DNA of 64,000 bases from Rhodoferax sp. BLA1 (GCF_013416775.1 NZ_SZVI01000005.1:186001-250000), one strand, 5' to 3'. Positions 38,133 to 47,286 are shown, counted from the stretch's first letter. The notes: generated from the letters alone by a model not told the origin. A program made the numbers and translations.

Positions 38133-40337
38133 ATGGAAATTAAGGTCAACTTTCTCGACAAACTTCGTCTTGAGGCCAAGTTCGATGACTTCACGGTCAT
38201 CGCCGATCAGCCGATTCGTTACAAGGGTGATGGCTCGGCGCCGGGGCCGTTTGATTACTTTCTGGCCTCATCGGCCCTGTGTGCGGCTTACTTCGTCAAG
38301 CTGTACTGCGACACGCGCAACATTCCCACCGAGAACATCCGCCTGTCGCAGAACAACATCGTGGATCCGGAAAACCGCTACCAGCAGACGTTCAAGATCC
38401 AGGTTGAGTTGCCAGCGGATATTTCCGACAAGGATCGGCTGGGCATTTTGCGTTCCATCGAACGTTGCACGGTCAAAAAAGTGGTGCAAACCGGGCCCGA
38501 GTTTGTGATTGAAGAGGTCGAGAACCTAGACGCCGACGCGCAGTCCTTGCTGACCCTGAAGCCTACCGCTGACACCCACACCTTTATTGCGGGCAAAGAC
38601 CTGCCCTTGGAGCAAACCATCGCCAACATGTCGGGCGTGTTGGCCAATCTGGGCATCAAGATTGAAATTGCTTCGTGGCGCAACCTGGTTCCCAATGTGT
38701 GGTCGCTGCATATCCGCGACGCACACTCGCCGATGTGTTTTACCAATGGCAAGGGTGCGACCAAGGAAAGCGCGCTGGCGTCGGCTTTGGGCGAATACAT
38801 CGAGCGCCTGAACAACAACCACTTTTACGCCGGGTCGTTCTGGGGTGAAGACATCGCCAACGCGGCGTTTGTGCACTACCCCAACGAGCGCTGGTTCAAG
38901 CCCGGCCGCAAAGATGCGTTGCCGGCCGGCATTCTGGACGACCACTGCCTGCAGATTTACAACCCCGATGGTGAATTGCGTGGCTCACACCTGATCGATA
39001 CAAACTCCGGCCATGCCAAACGCGGCATCTGTTCGCTACCCTTTGTGCGGCAATCGGACGGTGCGGTGGTGTATTTCCCGTCCAACCTGATCGAAAACCT
39101 GTTCGTCAGCAACGGTATGAGTGCTGGCAACACGCTGGCTGAGGCCCAGGTGCAATGCCTGTCCGAGATTTTTGAGCGAGCCGTCAAACGCGAAATTCTG
39201 GAGGGCGAAATGACCTTGCCGGATGTGCCGCCCGAGGTGCTGGCGAAATACCCCGGCATCCTGGCAGGCATCCAAGCGTTGGAAGAGCAAGGCTTTCCGG
39301 TGCTGGTCAAAGACGCGTCGCTGGGTGGGGTGTACCCGGTGATGTGCGTCACCCTGATGAACCCGCGCACTGGCGGTGTGTTTGCCTCGTTCGGCGCACA
39401 CCCGAGCCTGAAGGTGGCGCTGGAACGCAGCCTGACCGAGTTGCTGCAGGGCCGCAGTTTTGAAGGCCTGAACGATTTGCCCCAGCCCACCTTCACCAGC
39501 AACGCGGTGACCGAGCCCAACAACTTTGTTGAACACTTCATCGACTCCAGCGGCGTGGTGTCGTGGCGCTTTTTCAGCGCCAAATCCGACTTCGATTTTG
39601 TCGAATGGGACTTTTCCGGCCAGGGCGACAACGCCAATATCGAGGAAGCCGCGACCTTGTTCGGCATTCTGAGCGCCATGGGCAAAGAGGTCTACACAGC
39701 GGTGTATGACCAGCTGGGCGCTACCGCCTGCCGGATTCTGGTGCCCGGTTATTCGGAGGTGTATCCGGTCGAAGATCTGATCTGGGACAACACCAACAAA
39801 GCGCTCTTGTTCCGCAAAGACATCCTGAACCTGCACGACCTGGATGACGCCAGCCTAGAAGCGCTGCTTGATCGTCTTGACAACAGCGAGCTGGACGACT
39901 ATTCCGACATCGCCACGCTGATTGGCATCGAGTTTGACGAGAACACGACCTGGGGACAGCTGACCGTTCTGGAGTTGAAGCTGCTGATTCAACTCGCCTT
40001 GCGGCAATGGGAGGAGGCGCACGAGTTGGTGGGCGCCTTCCTGCAGTACAACGACAACTCGCGCGAGCGAGGTTTGTTTTATCAGGCCTTGAACGTGGTG
40101 CTGGAAGTGCAACTTGACGACGACCTGGAACTGGACGATTACATCGTGAATTTCCGCCGAATGTTTGGCAACCAGCGGATGGACGCGGTGTTGGGGTCCG
40201 TAGACGGCAGCGTACGCTTCTTCGGCCTGACGCCCACCAGTATCAAGCTAGAGGGGCTTGAGCGGCACCACCGCTTGATCGACAGCTACAAAAAACTGCA
40301 TACAGCGCGGGCCAAAGCGGCGGCTGTGGCCAGCTAA
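38133..40337 (+). CDS. OsmC-YcaO fusion protein
   Basis: The 734-residue protein joins an OsmC/Ohr-like domain (about 1-135; GDGSAPGPFDYFLASSALCAAYFVKLYCDTRNI) to a YcaO domain (about 165-560; NGKGATKESALASALGEYIERLNNNHF, ATP-binding ALSEIFERAVKREI-like helix) and a C-terminal helical tail of about 170 acidic residues. YcaO enzymes use ATP to activate amide backbones (azoline and thioamide formation). E. coli YcaO has been linked to RimO-dependent methylthiolation of ribosomal protein S12. The fused OsmC domain may handle peroxide or sulfur chemistry. No precursor peptide or peptide exporter is adjacent, so a peptide-modifying role is not supported. Confidence 0.9.
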   Translation: MEIKVNFLDKLRLEAKFDDFTVIADQPIRYKGDGSAPGPFDYFLASSALCAAYFVKLYCDTRNIPTENIRLSQNNIVDPENRYQQTFKIQVELPADISDKDRLGILRSIERCTVKKVVQTGPEFVIEEVENLDADAQSLLTLKPTADTHTFIAGKDLPLEQTIANMSGVLANLGIKIEIASWRNLVPNVWSLHIRDAHSPMCFTNGKGATKESALASALGEYIERLNNNHFYAGSFWGEDIANAAFVHYPNERWFKPGRKDALPAGILDDHCLQIYNPDGELRGSHLIDTNSGHAKRGICSLPFVRQSDGAVVYFPSNLIENLFVSNGMSAGNTLAEAQVQCLSEIFERAVKREILEGEMTLPDVPPEVLAKYPGILAGIQALEEQGFPVLVKDASLGGVYPVMCVTLMNPRTGGVFASFGAHPSLKVALERSLTELLQGRSFEGLNDLPQPTFTSNAVTEPNNFVEHFIDSSGVVSWRFFSAKSDFDFVEWDFSGQGDNANIEEAATLFGILSAMGKEVYTAVYDQLGATACRILVPGYSEVYPVEDLIWDNTNKALLFRKDILNLHDLDDASLEALLDRLDNSELDDYSDIATLIGIEFDENTTWGQLTVLELKLLIQLALRQWEEAHELVGAFLQYNDNSRERGLFYQALNVVLEVQLDDDLELDDYIVNFRRMFGNQRMDAVLGSVDGSVRFFGLTPTSIKLEGLERHHRLIDSYKKLHTARAKAAAVAS

Positions 40338-40381
40338 AGCCTTGCGTCATTGGGCACTGCGGCTGAATCGACCCATCCTAT

Positions 40382-41044
40382 TTAACTGGCCAGGGCCCGC
40401 AAAGCCGCGCTGTTGAGGATGCTGATCTGCTCGCGCCCCAGCGCCACCCAACCGTCGCGCTCAAAACGGCGCAGCAGGCGCGTCACCATCTCGCGCACCG
40501 TACCCAACTCGTCGGCCAGGGCCTGGTGCGTGAGGCTCAGGTGCTGACCGCGCCCAAGCAGGGCGGCGGCCAGGCGCCGGTCCAGCCGGTGAAAAGCGAC
40601 GGCGTCCACCAGCGCGGTCAGGTCGGCCATGCGTTCGGCAAACAGGCCCAGCACATCATTGCGAAAGGCAGGAGTCTCGATCCAGCGTTTGAACAGCTCC
40701 GGGCGAATCAGTAAAAACGTACTGGGCCGGGTGGTGATGCCACAGGCGGCCAGCGGTTGGCTGCGAAACAAGCTGGCGCTGGACACCAGGCACAACTCGC
40801 CCGGCACCACCCGGTATAACTCCAGCGAGCGGCCGTCGTCCGAGTGGCGTGAGACCTTGATCTCACCCTCCAGCACCAGCGGGAAACCCTGGCAGGCGGC
40901 GTTTTCGCTGAATAACTCGGTGTGGGCGGGCACCACCATCGGTGGCAGGCTGCTTTGTATCTCGGCCAGACCGGGCTGGACGTCCTTGAGTGAGGGGTAC
41001 AGGCTGGTGACTTCAGCCATCGGCCAGTCACACACGGCATCCAT
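40382..41044 (-). CDS. Crp/Fnr family transcriptional regulator
   Basis: A 220-residue protein with a cyclic-nucleotide-like sensor domain (about 30-140) and a C-terminal Crp-type helix-turn-helix (LSLTHQALADELGTVREMVTRLLRRFERDGWV). It lacks the N-terminal cysteine cluster of FNR, but has Cys in ENAACQGFP, GELCLVSS and AACGIT, similar in placement to metal- or redox-responsive relatives. It starts three bases after the CopZ-like stop, so both are one operon divergent from the copper ATPase. An ATG eight codons in is an alternative start. Confidence 0.88.
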   Translation of the reverse strand: MDAVCDWPMAEVTSLYPSLKDVQPGLAEIQSSLPPMVVPAHTELFSENAACQGFPLVLEGEIKVSRHSDDGRSLELYRVVPGELCLVSSASLFRSQPLAACGITTRPSTFLLIRPELFKRWIETPAFRNDVLGLFAERMADLTALVDAVAFHRLDRRLAAALLGRGQHLSLTHQALADELGTVREMVTRLLRRFERDGWVALGREQISILNSAALRALAS

Positions 41045-41047
41045 GGC

Positions 41048-41245
41048 TCAAGCCACCACTTGGTAGCCTTCTTCCACAATGGCCTGGCTGATGTCTTGTG
41101 CGCTAGCGGTGGACTCGACTTCGACCTTTTTCTGCAGCCGGTCTGCCACCACCTGTGCGTTGTTGTCCAGTTGGCGCACTGCGCGCACCACGGCTTTTTC
41201 GCAGTGTTCGCAGGTCATTCCTTCGACGTGAAAGCTGTACTTCAT
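41048..41245 (-). CDS. copZ: Heavy-metal-associated (CopZ-like) copper chaperone
   Basis: A 65-residue single HMA domain with the metal-binding loop GMTCEHC near the N-terminus. It is expected to bind Cu(I) and pass it to the adjacent Cu-ATPase or to a regulator. It is divergent from the ATPase across 78 bases and co-transcribed with a Crp/Fnr-type regulator. Confidence 0.88.
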   Translation of the reverse strand: MKYSFHVEGMTCEHCEKAVVRAVRQLDNNAQVVADRLQKKVEVESTASAQDISQAIVEEGYQVVA

Positions 41246-41323
41246 TTGAAACCTCTGAAAATAGGGTGATCACAAAAGACTTATTGTGGACCCTGTTCCC
41301 TCTGTTTCGAGCCTCGCACCTCT

Positions 41324-43543
41324 ATGACCACCCCGACTTCTGACCTTCCCCCCCTGCGTATTGACCTTGGCATCCACGGCATGACTTGTGCCTCGTGTGT
41401 GGCCCGGGCCGAACGTGCCCTGAAAAAAGTGCCCGGTGTGACCGAAGTGGCGGTGAACCTGGCCACCGAGTCGGCGCGGGTGATGGTGGCGCCGTCTGAG
41501 CAGATTGAGGCGCGGCTCAAACGCGCCATCCGTGATGCGGGTTACGAGCCGGTGGCGGCCAACGCTGCGGTGGATGCGCCGTCGGCCTCAGCCTGGGCTG
41601 GTTTTGGCCCGGTGGCGCTGGGCCTGGCCTTGTCGGTACCGCTGATGTTGCCGATGCTCGGTGACCTGCTGGGCCAACACTGGATGCTGCCCGCCTGGCT
41701 GCAGTTTGTGCTGGCCACACCGGTTCAATTTGTGCTGGGTGCACGTTTTTACAAGGCCGGTTGGCATGCACTGCTGGCACGCAGCGGCAACATGGATTTG
41801 CTGGTGTCTTTGGGCACCACGGCAGGCTGGGCGCTGTCGGTCTGGTTGTGGTTGCAGTCGCCTGCGGATGAGATGCCGCACCTGTACTTTGAAGCCTCGG
41901 CGGTGGTGATCACGCTGGTGCTGCTCGGCAAATGGCTGGAGGCACGCGCCAAGCGGCAAACCACCTCGGCCATCCGCGCCTTGCACGCGCTGCGCCCCGA
42001 CGTGGCCCACCTGCTGGGGCTGGACGGTGAGGTGGATGTGCCGGTGGACGAGGTGCTGGCCGGCGACCGGCTGGTGGTGCGCCCCGGTGAACGTTTTGCC
42101 GTCGATGGCCTGGTGCTGGAAGGGCAGAGCCAGGTGGATGAGTCGATGCTGACCGGGGAACCCTTGCCGGTGGGCAAAAAAGAGGGTGACCCGATCACCG
42201 GCGGCACGCTCAATGGCGATGGGCGGCTCATCATCACGGTCAAGGCGGTGGGCGTGGACACGGTGCTGGCCCACATCATCACGTTGGTGGAAGACGCCCA
42301 GGCTGGCAAAGCGCCAATCCAGCGGCTGGTGGACCAGGTCAGCGCGGTGTTTGTGCCGGTGGTACTGGTGCTGGCGCTGTTGACACTGCTGGGCTGGTGG
42401 TTCACCGGCCATGCTTTTGATGTGGCGCTGATCAACGCGGTGACGGTGCTGGTGATTGCCTGCCCCTGCGCGCTGGGTCTGGCCACACCGGTGGCGATCA
42501 TGGCGGGCACCGGCGTAGCGGCAAAACATGGCATTCTGATCAAGGACGCCCAGGCGCTGGAGTTGGCCCACAAAGCGCAGGTGGTGGTGTTTGACAAAAC
42601 CGGCACCCTGACGGTGGGCCAGGCACTTTTGACCAATTTTGTGGTCTTGCCGGGGCAGGATGAAGCGCGCTGGCTGGCCGTGGCCGCTGCGATTCAGAGC
42701 GGCAGCAGCCACCCACTGGCGCGAGCCGTGGTGGCCGCAGCGGCTGAGCGACACATCAGCTTGCCCGAGGTCAGCCAGGTGCTCTCCACCCCCGGCAAAG
42801 GTTTACAAGGCACGGTGGACAACCAGGATTTTGTGATTGGCAACCTGGCTTGGATCGGTTCACTGGGCGGTCAACTGGCCGAGCTGGGTGAGGCTGTGGC
42901 CCGCCTGCAAACTGCGGGCGCCACGCTGGCGGCGCTGGCCCAACGCGGCCCTGATGGCGTGCAGGTATTGGCCCTGATGGCCTTTGGCGACGAGCCCAAA
43001 CCCAGCGCTGCCCCGGCCATCACCAGTCTGCGTGCCCGTGGCATCCGGGTGTTAATGCTCTCGGGTGACCAGCAAGTGGCCGCGCAAGCCATGGCAAGGC
43101 GTGTCGGTTTGAGACCAGACGAGGTGACTAGCGATGTGCTACCGGGTGACAAGGCGGCCCACGTCAGCGCATTAAAACAGGGCGGTCAGACCGTGGTGAT
43201 GGTGGGTGACGGCATCAACGACGCCCCGGCGCTGGCCGCTGCCGATGTCGGCATGGCGATGGCCAATGCGGGTGGTGGCACCGATGTGGCGATGCACGCC
43301 GCCGGCATCACCCTGATGCGTGGGGATCTGGCGCTGGTGGCTGGCGCGCTGGACATTTCTCGGCGCACCGTGGCCAAGATCCGGCAGAACCTGTTCTGGG
43401 CCTTTGTCTACAACGTGGTGGGCATTCCGCTGGCGGCGTTTGGTGTATTGAACCCAGTGATGGCCGGTGCCGCCATGGCGCTGAGTTCGGTGAGTGTCAT
43501 GGCCAACGCCTTGCTGCTCAAGCGCTGGCGCCCGGGTTTATAA
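41324..43543 (+). CDS. copA: Copper-exporting P1B-type ATPase
   Basis: The 739-residue pump exports Cu(I) from the cytoplasm. It has one N-terminal HMA domain (GMTCASC), eight predicted membrane helices, an actuator motif TGEPLPV, the transport-site CPC in [12 protein letters not shown], the phosphorylated Asp in DKTGTLT, the hinge [10 protein letters not shown], and the distal YN...MSS-like motifs of Cu(I) pumps ([24 protein letters not shown]). No CueR-type gene or obvious CueR operator is adjacent; the divergent Crp/Fnr regulator may control it. Confidence 0.95.
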   Translation: MTTPTSDLPPLRIDLGIHGMTCASCVARAERALKKVPGVTEVAVNLATESARVMVAPSEQIEARLKRAIRDAGYEPVAANAAVDAPSASAWAGFGPVALGLALSVPLMLPMLGDLLGQHWMLPAWLQFVLATPVQFVLGARFYKAGWHALLARSGNMDLLVSLGTTAGWALSVWLWLQSPADEMPHLYFEASAVVITLVLLGKWLEARAKRQTTSAIRALHALRPDVAHLLGLDGEVDVPVDEVLAGDRLVVRPGERFAVDGLVLEGQSQVDESMLTGEPLPVGKKEGDPITGGTLNGDGRLIITVKAVGVDTVLAHIITLVEDAQAGKAPIQRLVDQVSAVFVPVVLVLALLTLLGWWFTGHAFDVALINAVTVLVIACPCALGLATPVAIMAGTGVAAKHGILIKDAQALELAHKAQVVVFDKTGTLTVGQALLTNFVVLPGQDEARWLAVAAAIQSGSSHPLARAVVAAAAERHISLPEVSQVLSTPGKGLQGTVDNQDFVIGNLAWIGSLGGQLAELGEAVARLQTAGATLAALAQRGPDGVQVLALMAFGDEPKPSAAPAITSLRARGIRVLMLSGDQQVAAQAMARRVGLRPDEVTSDVLPGDKAAHVSALKQGGQTVVMVGDGINDAPALAAADVGMAMANAGGGTDVAMHAAGITLMRGDLALVAGALDISRRTVAKIRQNLFWAFVYNVVGIPLAAFGVLNPVMAGAAMALSSVSVMANALLLKRWRPGL

Positions 43544-43596
43544 GGAAAACTGACTTCCAGCCCTTATTGATAAAGGGCTGGTAGCTCGTCTTTTTG
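43544..43596 (+). repeat. Dispersed palindromic repeat (intergenic, after copA)
   Basis: The core is TTCCAGCCCTTATTGATAAAGGGCTGGTAGCT. The arms CAGCCCTT and AAGGGCTG pair, so it could also act as a hairpin downstream of copA, followed by a short T run. Confidence 0.85.
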
Positions 43597-43692
43597 TAAC
43601 ATTCAACAACCTGGGTCGGCCATGTGCTTGAGGGCTGGCCTTGGCGGCTGGCGGCCAACATCAAAAATCTTGAAAAAAGTGGACTTTGACAT

Positions 43693-43719
43693 TTAAGTTC
43701 TCAAAAACCGCGCCGATAA
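43693..43719 (+). promoter_or_regulatory. Sigma-28 (FliA) promoter
   Basis: TTAAGTTC-N11-GCCGATAA: the -10 element is a perfect GCCGATAA, the spacing is 11 bases, and the -35 element is close to TAAAGTTT. It precedes the two small genes at 43815 and 44059, the second of which is FlaG-like. Confidence 0.75.
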
Positions 43720-43814
43720 GGTGATCAGGTAGAACTCTTTTTACAGAGTTACCTGGCTTCTTGTGTCGCAGGTGTGAGTCACTTAACCGTCTCTTTATAG
43801 AAAGGCCACTGTCC

Positions 43815-44015
43815 ATGACCATCTCTATCTCCTCAAGTACCCCTGTTCAAGCTCCGCAAAAAACCAACCCGCTGGAGGCGACAGACGCCAAACGGGGTGA
43901 TAAGCCGACACCCCCGCCGGCTGAGGACAGCACGTCCAAACCGGCCAGCACAGCACAGGCATTCACCAATGCCCTGGGGCAACTCACAGGCACTAACCTG
44001 AGTGTGAAAGCCTGA
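43815..44015 (+). CDS. Hypothetical small protein upstream of FlaG-like gene
   Basis: A 66-residue protein starting MTISISSSTPVQAPQKTNPLE, rich in Ser, Thr, Pro and Ala, with no membrane segment. I do not recognise it. It lies behind a sigma-28-type promoter and 43 bases before the FlaG-like gene, so a flagellar role is suggested by context only. The ATG at 43815 is preferred over an ATG 18 codons upstream. Confidence 0.6.
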   Translation: MTISISSSTPVQAPQKTNPLEATDAKRGDKPTPPPAEDSTSKPASTAQAFTNALGQLTGTNLSVKA

Positions 44016-44058
44016 TCGGGCAATCACCTTCCAGAGCGACTGACAAGGATCTTCAGCC

Positions 44059-44469
44059 ATGGGTACTTTCGCCGTGACAGGAACTGCAGCGGGCCTGACG
44101 CCCTCAGGTCCAAGCCCAACGGCGATCAAAACGCCAGTGAACAACACAGTTTTACCTGCTGCAGGCACTGTGAACACCTCGGCACCAGCCAAGCAGCCAA
44201 TCAAAAACAACCAGACCATTGGAGCCAGCAACACCACGCCCAGCCCTGCTGAGTTGAACCAATTGGTGAGTGACATGCAAAGCAAGGTGCCGGTGGCGGC
44301 CAAAGAGTTGCAGTTTTCTGTGGACCAAGACAGTGGCAAACAGTTGCTGACGCTGACCAACAACGTCACCAAAGAAGTGCTGTGGCAAGTGCCCTCTGAG
44401 GTGGCCCTGCGTATTTCAAAAGAGATGGACCGGTTCCAAAAAGGTTCACTGCTCAACCAGCAGGCTTGA
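44059..44469 (+). CDS. FlaG family flagellar protein
   Basis: The 136-residue protein has a disordered N-terminal half and a C-terminal FlaG domain: ELQFSVDQDSGKQLLTLTNNVTKEVLWQVPSEVALRISKEM. FlaG proteins affect flagellar filament length and are usually next to fliD and flagellin genes. Here it is away from any flagellar cluster, but a sigma-28-type promoter upstream supports late-class flagellar expression. Confidence 0.85.
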   Translation: MGTFAVTGTAAGLTPSGPSPTAIKTPVNNTVLPAAGTVNTSAPAKQPIKNNQTIGASNTTPSPAELNQLVSDMQSKVPVAAKELQFSVDQDSGKQLLTLTNNVTKEVLWQVPSEVALRISKEMDRFQKGSLLNQQA

Positions 44470-44514
44470 GCAGCAAACAGGCTGTCATCCAGGCGGATGA
44501 GCAGCTCAGAGCCA

Positions 44515-44775
44515 TCAGCGTTTGTCTGGCAGCTCGATCTTGACCTCGAGCACTTCCAGATTGTCCTGGCGCTCCAGGTTGACCTTGATGTCATCCTGAT
44601 TGATCCTGACGTATTTACTGATCACCGCAATCAGTTCACGCTGCAGATCGGGCAGATAGTCGGGCGTGGCCGGGCTGCGGCCGCTGCGCTCGTGGGCCAG
44701 GATGATCTGCAGGCGCTCCTTGGCCACACTGGCTGTCTTTGTTTTTTCACCGAGAAAAAATGAGAAAAAAGACAT
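44515..44775 (-). CDS. minE: Cell division topological specificity factor MinE
   Basis: The 86-residue protein has the MinD-activating N-terminal amphipathic segment ([19 protein letters not shown]) and the C-terminal dimerisation domain. It drives oscillation of MinCD so that the division site stays at midcell. It is the last gene of minC-minD-minE, three bases after minD. Confidence 0.97.
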   Translation of the reverse strand: MSFFSFFLGEKTKTASVAKERLQIILAHERSGRSPATPDYLPDLQRELIAVISKYVRINQDDIKVNLERQDNLEVLEVKIELPDKR

Positions 44776-44778
44776 GCT

Positions 44779-45594
44779 TTATTTGCTCCCGAACAGGCGT
44801 TGCAACAGGCCTTGCTTGGGCGCATCGATGAAACGCAAGGGTTTGTCTTCACCCAGGAAACGCGACACCACGTCCTTGTAGGCTTCCGAGACATCGCTGC
44901 CGTTCAGGTGCACCGCTGGCACACCCTGGTTGGATGCCTGCAACACACTTTCACTCTCGGGAATCACCCCAATGAGTTTGATACGCAAAATGTCCTGGAT
45001 GTCTTGCAAAGACAACATCTGGCCCTGGTTGACCCGCGCCGGGTTGTAGCGGGTGATCAGCAGGTGTTCCTTGATAGGTTCTTCACCCGCCATGCCACGT
45101 TTGGTTTTGCTGGACAACATGCCCAGGATGCGGTCTGAGTCGCGCACCGAAGACACTTCGGGGTTGGTCACCACCAGCGCTTCGTCGGCGAAATGCATGG
45201 CCATCAGCGCACCGGTTTCAATGCCGGCAGGTGAATCACAGACGATGAAATCAAAGTCCATGGCGGTCAGGTCGGCCAGCACCTTGCCAACACCCTCTTG
45301 TGTCAACGCGTCTTTGTCCCGGGTTTGTGAGGCGGCCAGCACGTAGAGGTTGTCACACTGCTTGTCCTTGATCAGCGCCTGGTTCAGGTTGGCTTCACCA
45401 TGGATGACGTTGATCAGGTCATACACCACACGGCGTTCACACCCCATGATCAGGTCCAGATTACGCAGGCCCACGTCAAAGTCGATCACCGCTGTTTTGT
45501 GACCACGCAGTGCCAGGCCGGTTGCAAAACTGGCGCTGGTCGTGGTTTTACCAACGCCACCTTTGCCAGAGGTCACCACAATGATTTTTGTCAT
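44779..45594 (-). CDS. minD: Septum site-determining ATPase MinD
   Basis: The 271-residue protein begins MTKIIVVTSGKGGVGKTTTSA with a deviant Walker A motif, followed by DFDVGLRNLDLIMG and DSPAGIETGA. Its C-terminal amphipathic helix (DAPKQGLLQRLFG) provides membrane binding. It recruits MinC to the membrane to block FtsZ rings at the poles. The ATG at 45594 matches the family start; a GTG/ATG six codons upstream is less likely. Confidence 0.97.
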   Translation of the reverse strand: MTKIIVVTSGKGGVGKTTTSASFATGLALRGHKTAVIDFDVGLRNLDLIMGCERRVVYDLINVIHGEANLNQALIKDKQCDNLYVLAASQTRDKDALTQEGVGKVLADLTAMDFDFIVCDSPAGIETGALMAMHFADEALVVTNPEVSSVRDSDRILGMLSSKTKRGMAGEEPIKEHLLITRYNPARVNQGQMLSLQDIQDILRIKLIGVIPESESVLQASNQGVPAVHLNGSDVSEAYKDVVSRFLGEDKPLRFIDAPKQGLLQRLFGSK

Positions 45595-45646
45595 AACTAC
45601 ACAATCTTTCAAACAGGAATTCAGAGGTCGCCTAGTGGCGACTTCG

Positions 45647-46498
45647 TCAGGATTTCAGGGATTCAAACAGCAGCTTCTCCTGGCCATCATCACTCAAACG
45701 CACTTGCGCTGCTTTGCCCTGGATGTCTGGCGCTAGCGGATTTTCGCTGGTGCGGTAAACCCCGGCAATCGAAATGAGTTCTGGCTCCAGGCAAGTCGAG
45801 AAAATACGGGCGTTGACGTTGCCACTGGCCCCAGCCATGGCTTTGCCACGCAGCGGGGCATACACATGGATGTGGCCGTCCGCCACAATTTCACCACCCT
45901 GGTTGACCATGGCCAGCACCACCAGATCCGCACCACGGGCGTACACTTTTTGCCCTGAGCGCACCGGTTTGTCAATCACCAGGGTGCCAGGTCCGGCCAC
46001 AGGCACCTCACGCACCACTTCACGAATGACTTCGGTCACCACTTCTCTGACCACCTCGGTCGGTGCTGAGACCATTTTTTTGGCCTCTGCTGCGGATTTG
46101 CTGCGGGTCACCTCTGGCGCCGCAATCACCAATCCCAAGGCCACAGCGGCTTCGTTGTTGTTGGTCGGATGACCACGAAATGCCACTGGCTTCAGGCGAC
46201 AACTCTGCAGGGATGTGATCAGGGCCGACAGACCCTGCTTGTCCACTTCCACCTGGTGTTTAGCGCAGTCAATGACCACCGCGTCCTGGTCAAAAAAATC
46301 GGCGTTGTCGCTGGCTGGCCCATAACGCTTGAGCAATTCAGCCGCCACGGTTTGCAAATCGGGCGTTTTGGTGACCAGCGACATCAGCGGAAGCTGGGCG
46401 CTTTTAATTTCGAAGGAGTCAGTCACAGGTGTTGGAGGCGAAACGGGTAAAGCGCAGGGGTTTGGGCAAGACAAATACCTTGTCGGGGACGGCGTCAT
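45647..46498 (-). CDS. minC: Septum site-determining protein MinC
   Basis: MinC inhibits FtsZ polymerisation. The N-terminal domain (SFEIKSAQLPLMSLVTKTPDLQ onward) and the C-terminal beta-helix domain (KVYARGADLVVLAMVNQGGEIVADGHIHVYAPLRGKAMAGASG) are both present. The ATG at 46498 gives 283 residues; conserved sequence begins only near residue 27, so a GTG at 46426 (259 residues) is possible. A continuous frame extends to 46762 but enters the AT-rich DnaA-box region and is unlikely to be coding. Confidence 0.92.
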   Translation of the reverse strand: MTPSPTRYLSCPNPCALPVSPPTPVTDSFEIKSAQLPLMSLVTKTPDLQTVAAELLKRYGPASDNADFFDQDAVVIDCAKHQVEVDKQGLSALITSLQSCRLKPVAFRGHPTNNNEAAVALGLVIAAPEVTRSKSAAEAKKMVSAPTEVVREVVTEVIREVVREVPVAGPGTLVIDKPVRSGQKVYARGADLVVLAMVNQGGEIVADGHIHVYAPLRGKAMAGASGNVNARIFSTCLEPELISIAGVYRTSENPLAPDIQGKAAQVRLSDDGQEKLLFESLKS

Positions 46499-46631
46499 CA
46501 AGCCAGGCCCAAATGTTACTTGATTGCACTCCAAAAAAAGGCAGGCAGACCAAGGATATTTCACTTTATGCACAAGCTTCTTTGAAATTTCTCCGTATCC
46601 AGTAAACGCTGTCAAAACTTTGGCCTTGTCT

Positions 46632-46640
46632 TTATCCAAA
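46632..46640 (+). promoter_or_regulatory. DnaA box-like site (left array)
   Basis: TTATCCAAA is close to TTATCCACA, with one difference. Its counterpart in the right copy is degenerate. Confidence 0.4.
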
Positions 46641-46655
46641 TCTTGGAATATCAAA

Positions 46656-46667
46656 TAGTAGTAGCAG
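46656..46667 (+). promoter_or_regulatory. DnaA-trio-like tract (left array)
   Basis: TAGTAGTAGCAG is a run of TAG-type triplets, 18 bases before a DnaA box on the same strand. DnaA-trios (3'-GAT-5' repeats beside a DnaA box) guide DnaA onto single-stranded origin DNA. Confidence 0.55.
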
Positions 46668-46685
46668 ATAAGCTTTGCTCGTCTC

Positions 46686-46694
46686 CGTGGATAA
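46686..46694 (-). promoter_or_regulatory. DnaA box (left array)
   Basis: CGTGGATAA is the complement of TTATCCACG, one mismatch from consensus. It is the box nearest the TAG tract and is conserved in the right copy at 47317. Confidence 0.6.
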
Positions 46695-46803
46695 GTCCAT
46701 TTAGTCCATATAAAACAAAGATTTACCGTACGAAAATTCCTGTGCACGTACCTGTCTTGCATCTGCTACCGAAAACTGAACAACTTCACTTTTTCAATTT
46801 TTT

Positions 46804-46812
46804 TGTGGATAA
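46804..46812 (-). promoter_or_regulatory. DnaA box, perfect (left array)
   Basis: TGTGGATAA complements the exact consensus TTATCCACA. It is flanked by T-rich DNA and conserved at 47435. Confidence 0.75.
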
Positions 46813-46831
46813 GTCTTTTTTTCAAGACACA

Positions 46832-46840
46832 TTATTCACA
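46832..46840 (+). promoter_or_regulatory. DnaA box (left array)
   Basis: TTATTCACA fits the TTATNCACA consensus exactly. Its counterpart is CTATTCACA at 47463. Confidence 0.7.
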
Positions 46841-46843
46841 GAC

Positions 46844-46852
46844 TTATCCAAG
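46844..46852 (+). promoter_or_regulatory. Weak DnaA box (left array)
   Basis: TTATCCAAG differs from consensus at two bases but is conserved in position and sequence in the right copy. Confidence 0.4.
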
Positions 46853-46949
46853 TCACCTGTTGCAGCTTTGTCTCAGAGCTGTTGAGCCGTTTGGAATGAA
46901 AAGTCAGATTCGGGCATAGCGGCGATCTGTTTGTGGCCGTTTGGTGAAA

Positions 46950-47225
46950 AAAACAGTCAGGCTTAGCTGTGTGCCGCCAGCTTGGTTCTGGCATCGGTGA
47001 TCTCGTTGTGCACGATATGGACCTACATATCACCATGGGTGGGTGTGACCAACAGGTCAACAAACTGGGTGATCACATTGGCGTCTGCTTCCGGCAACGA
47101 AATAGCTTTTACAGCCTCATCCAGCTTGTCCAGAACCTTGTAGGCGTCGGCCAAGCGCGCCCAGCGAGGAGCGTCACTGGCATTGGCTTTGAGGAGGTTC
47201 ACGAGCCAACCCTCGATTTTTCTCC
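46950..47225 (-). pseudogene. ccmI 3'-end fragment (pseudogene)
   Basis: The sequence matches, in the minus sense, the end of ccmI: the AGCTTGGTTCTGGCATCGGTGATCTCG segment, CCAACAGGTC...CTGGGTGATCA, and CCTTGTAGGCGTCGGCCAAGC. It lacks a start and has an internal deletion. It is the remnant of the left copy of the tandem duplication. Confidence 0.75.
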
Positions 47226-47286
47226 GATGTCAAAAATGGGTGTCAAAACTTCAGCCTTGTCTTTATTTAAATATTGGAATACAAAA

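Larger units (their letters stand above)
46604..47225. repeat. Left copy of a tandem duplication covering the ccmI 3' end and the DnaA-box region
   Basis: The segment aligns with 47235-48025 at a constant offset of 631 bases across all DnaA boxes, then at about 795 bases within the ccmI-derived part, implying an internal deletion of about 164 bases in this copy. Shared landmarks include GTCAAAACTT, TAGTAGTAG, GTGGATAAG, TTGAGCCGTTT and GCATCGGTGATCTCG. The copies have diverged considerably. Confidence 0.8.

Noticed and set aside
38133..40337. YcaO gene as part of a RiPP (modified peptide) cluster
   Set aside because: No precursor peptide, partner cyclodehydratase, or exporter is adjacent, and the fused OsmC domain matches the general OsmC-YcaO family.
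40382..41044. Regulator at 40382 as an oxygen-sensing FNR
   Set aside because: It lacks the N-terminal four-cysteine iron-sulfur motif required for FNR function.
46499..46762. N-terminal extension of minC to 46762
   Set aside because: It runs through the AT-rich DnaA-box region and encodes non-conserved residues; MinC proteins start near the SFEIKSAQLPL segment.
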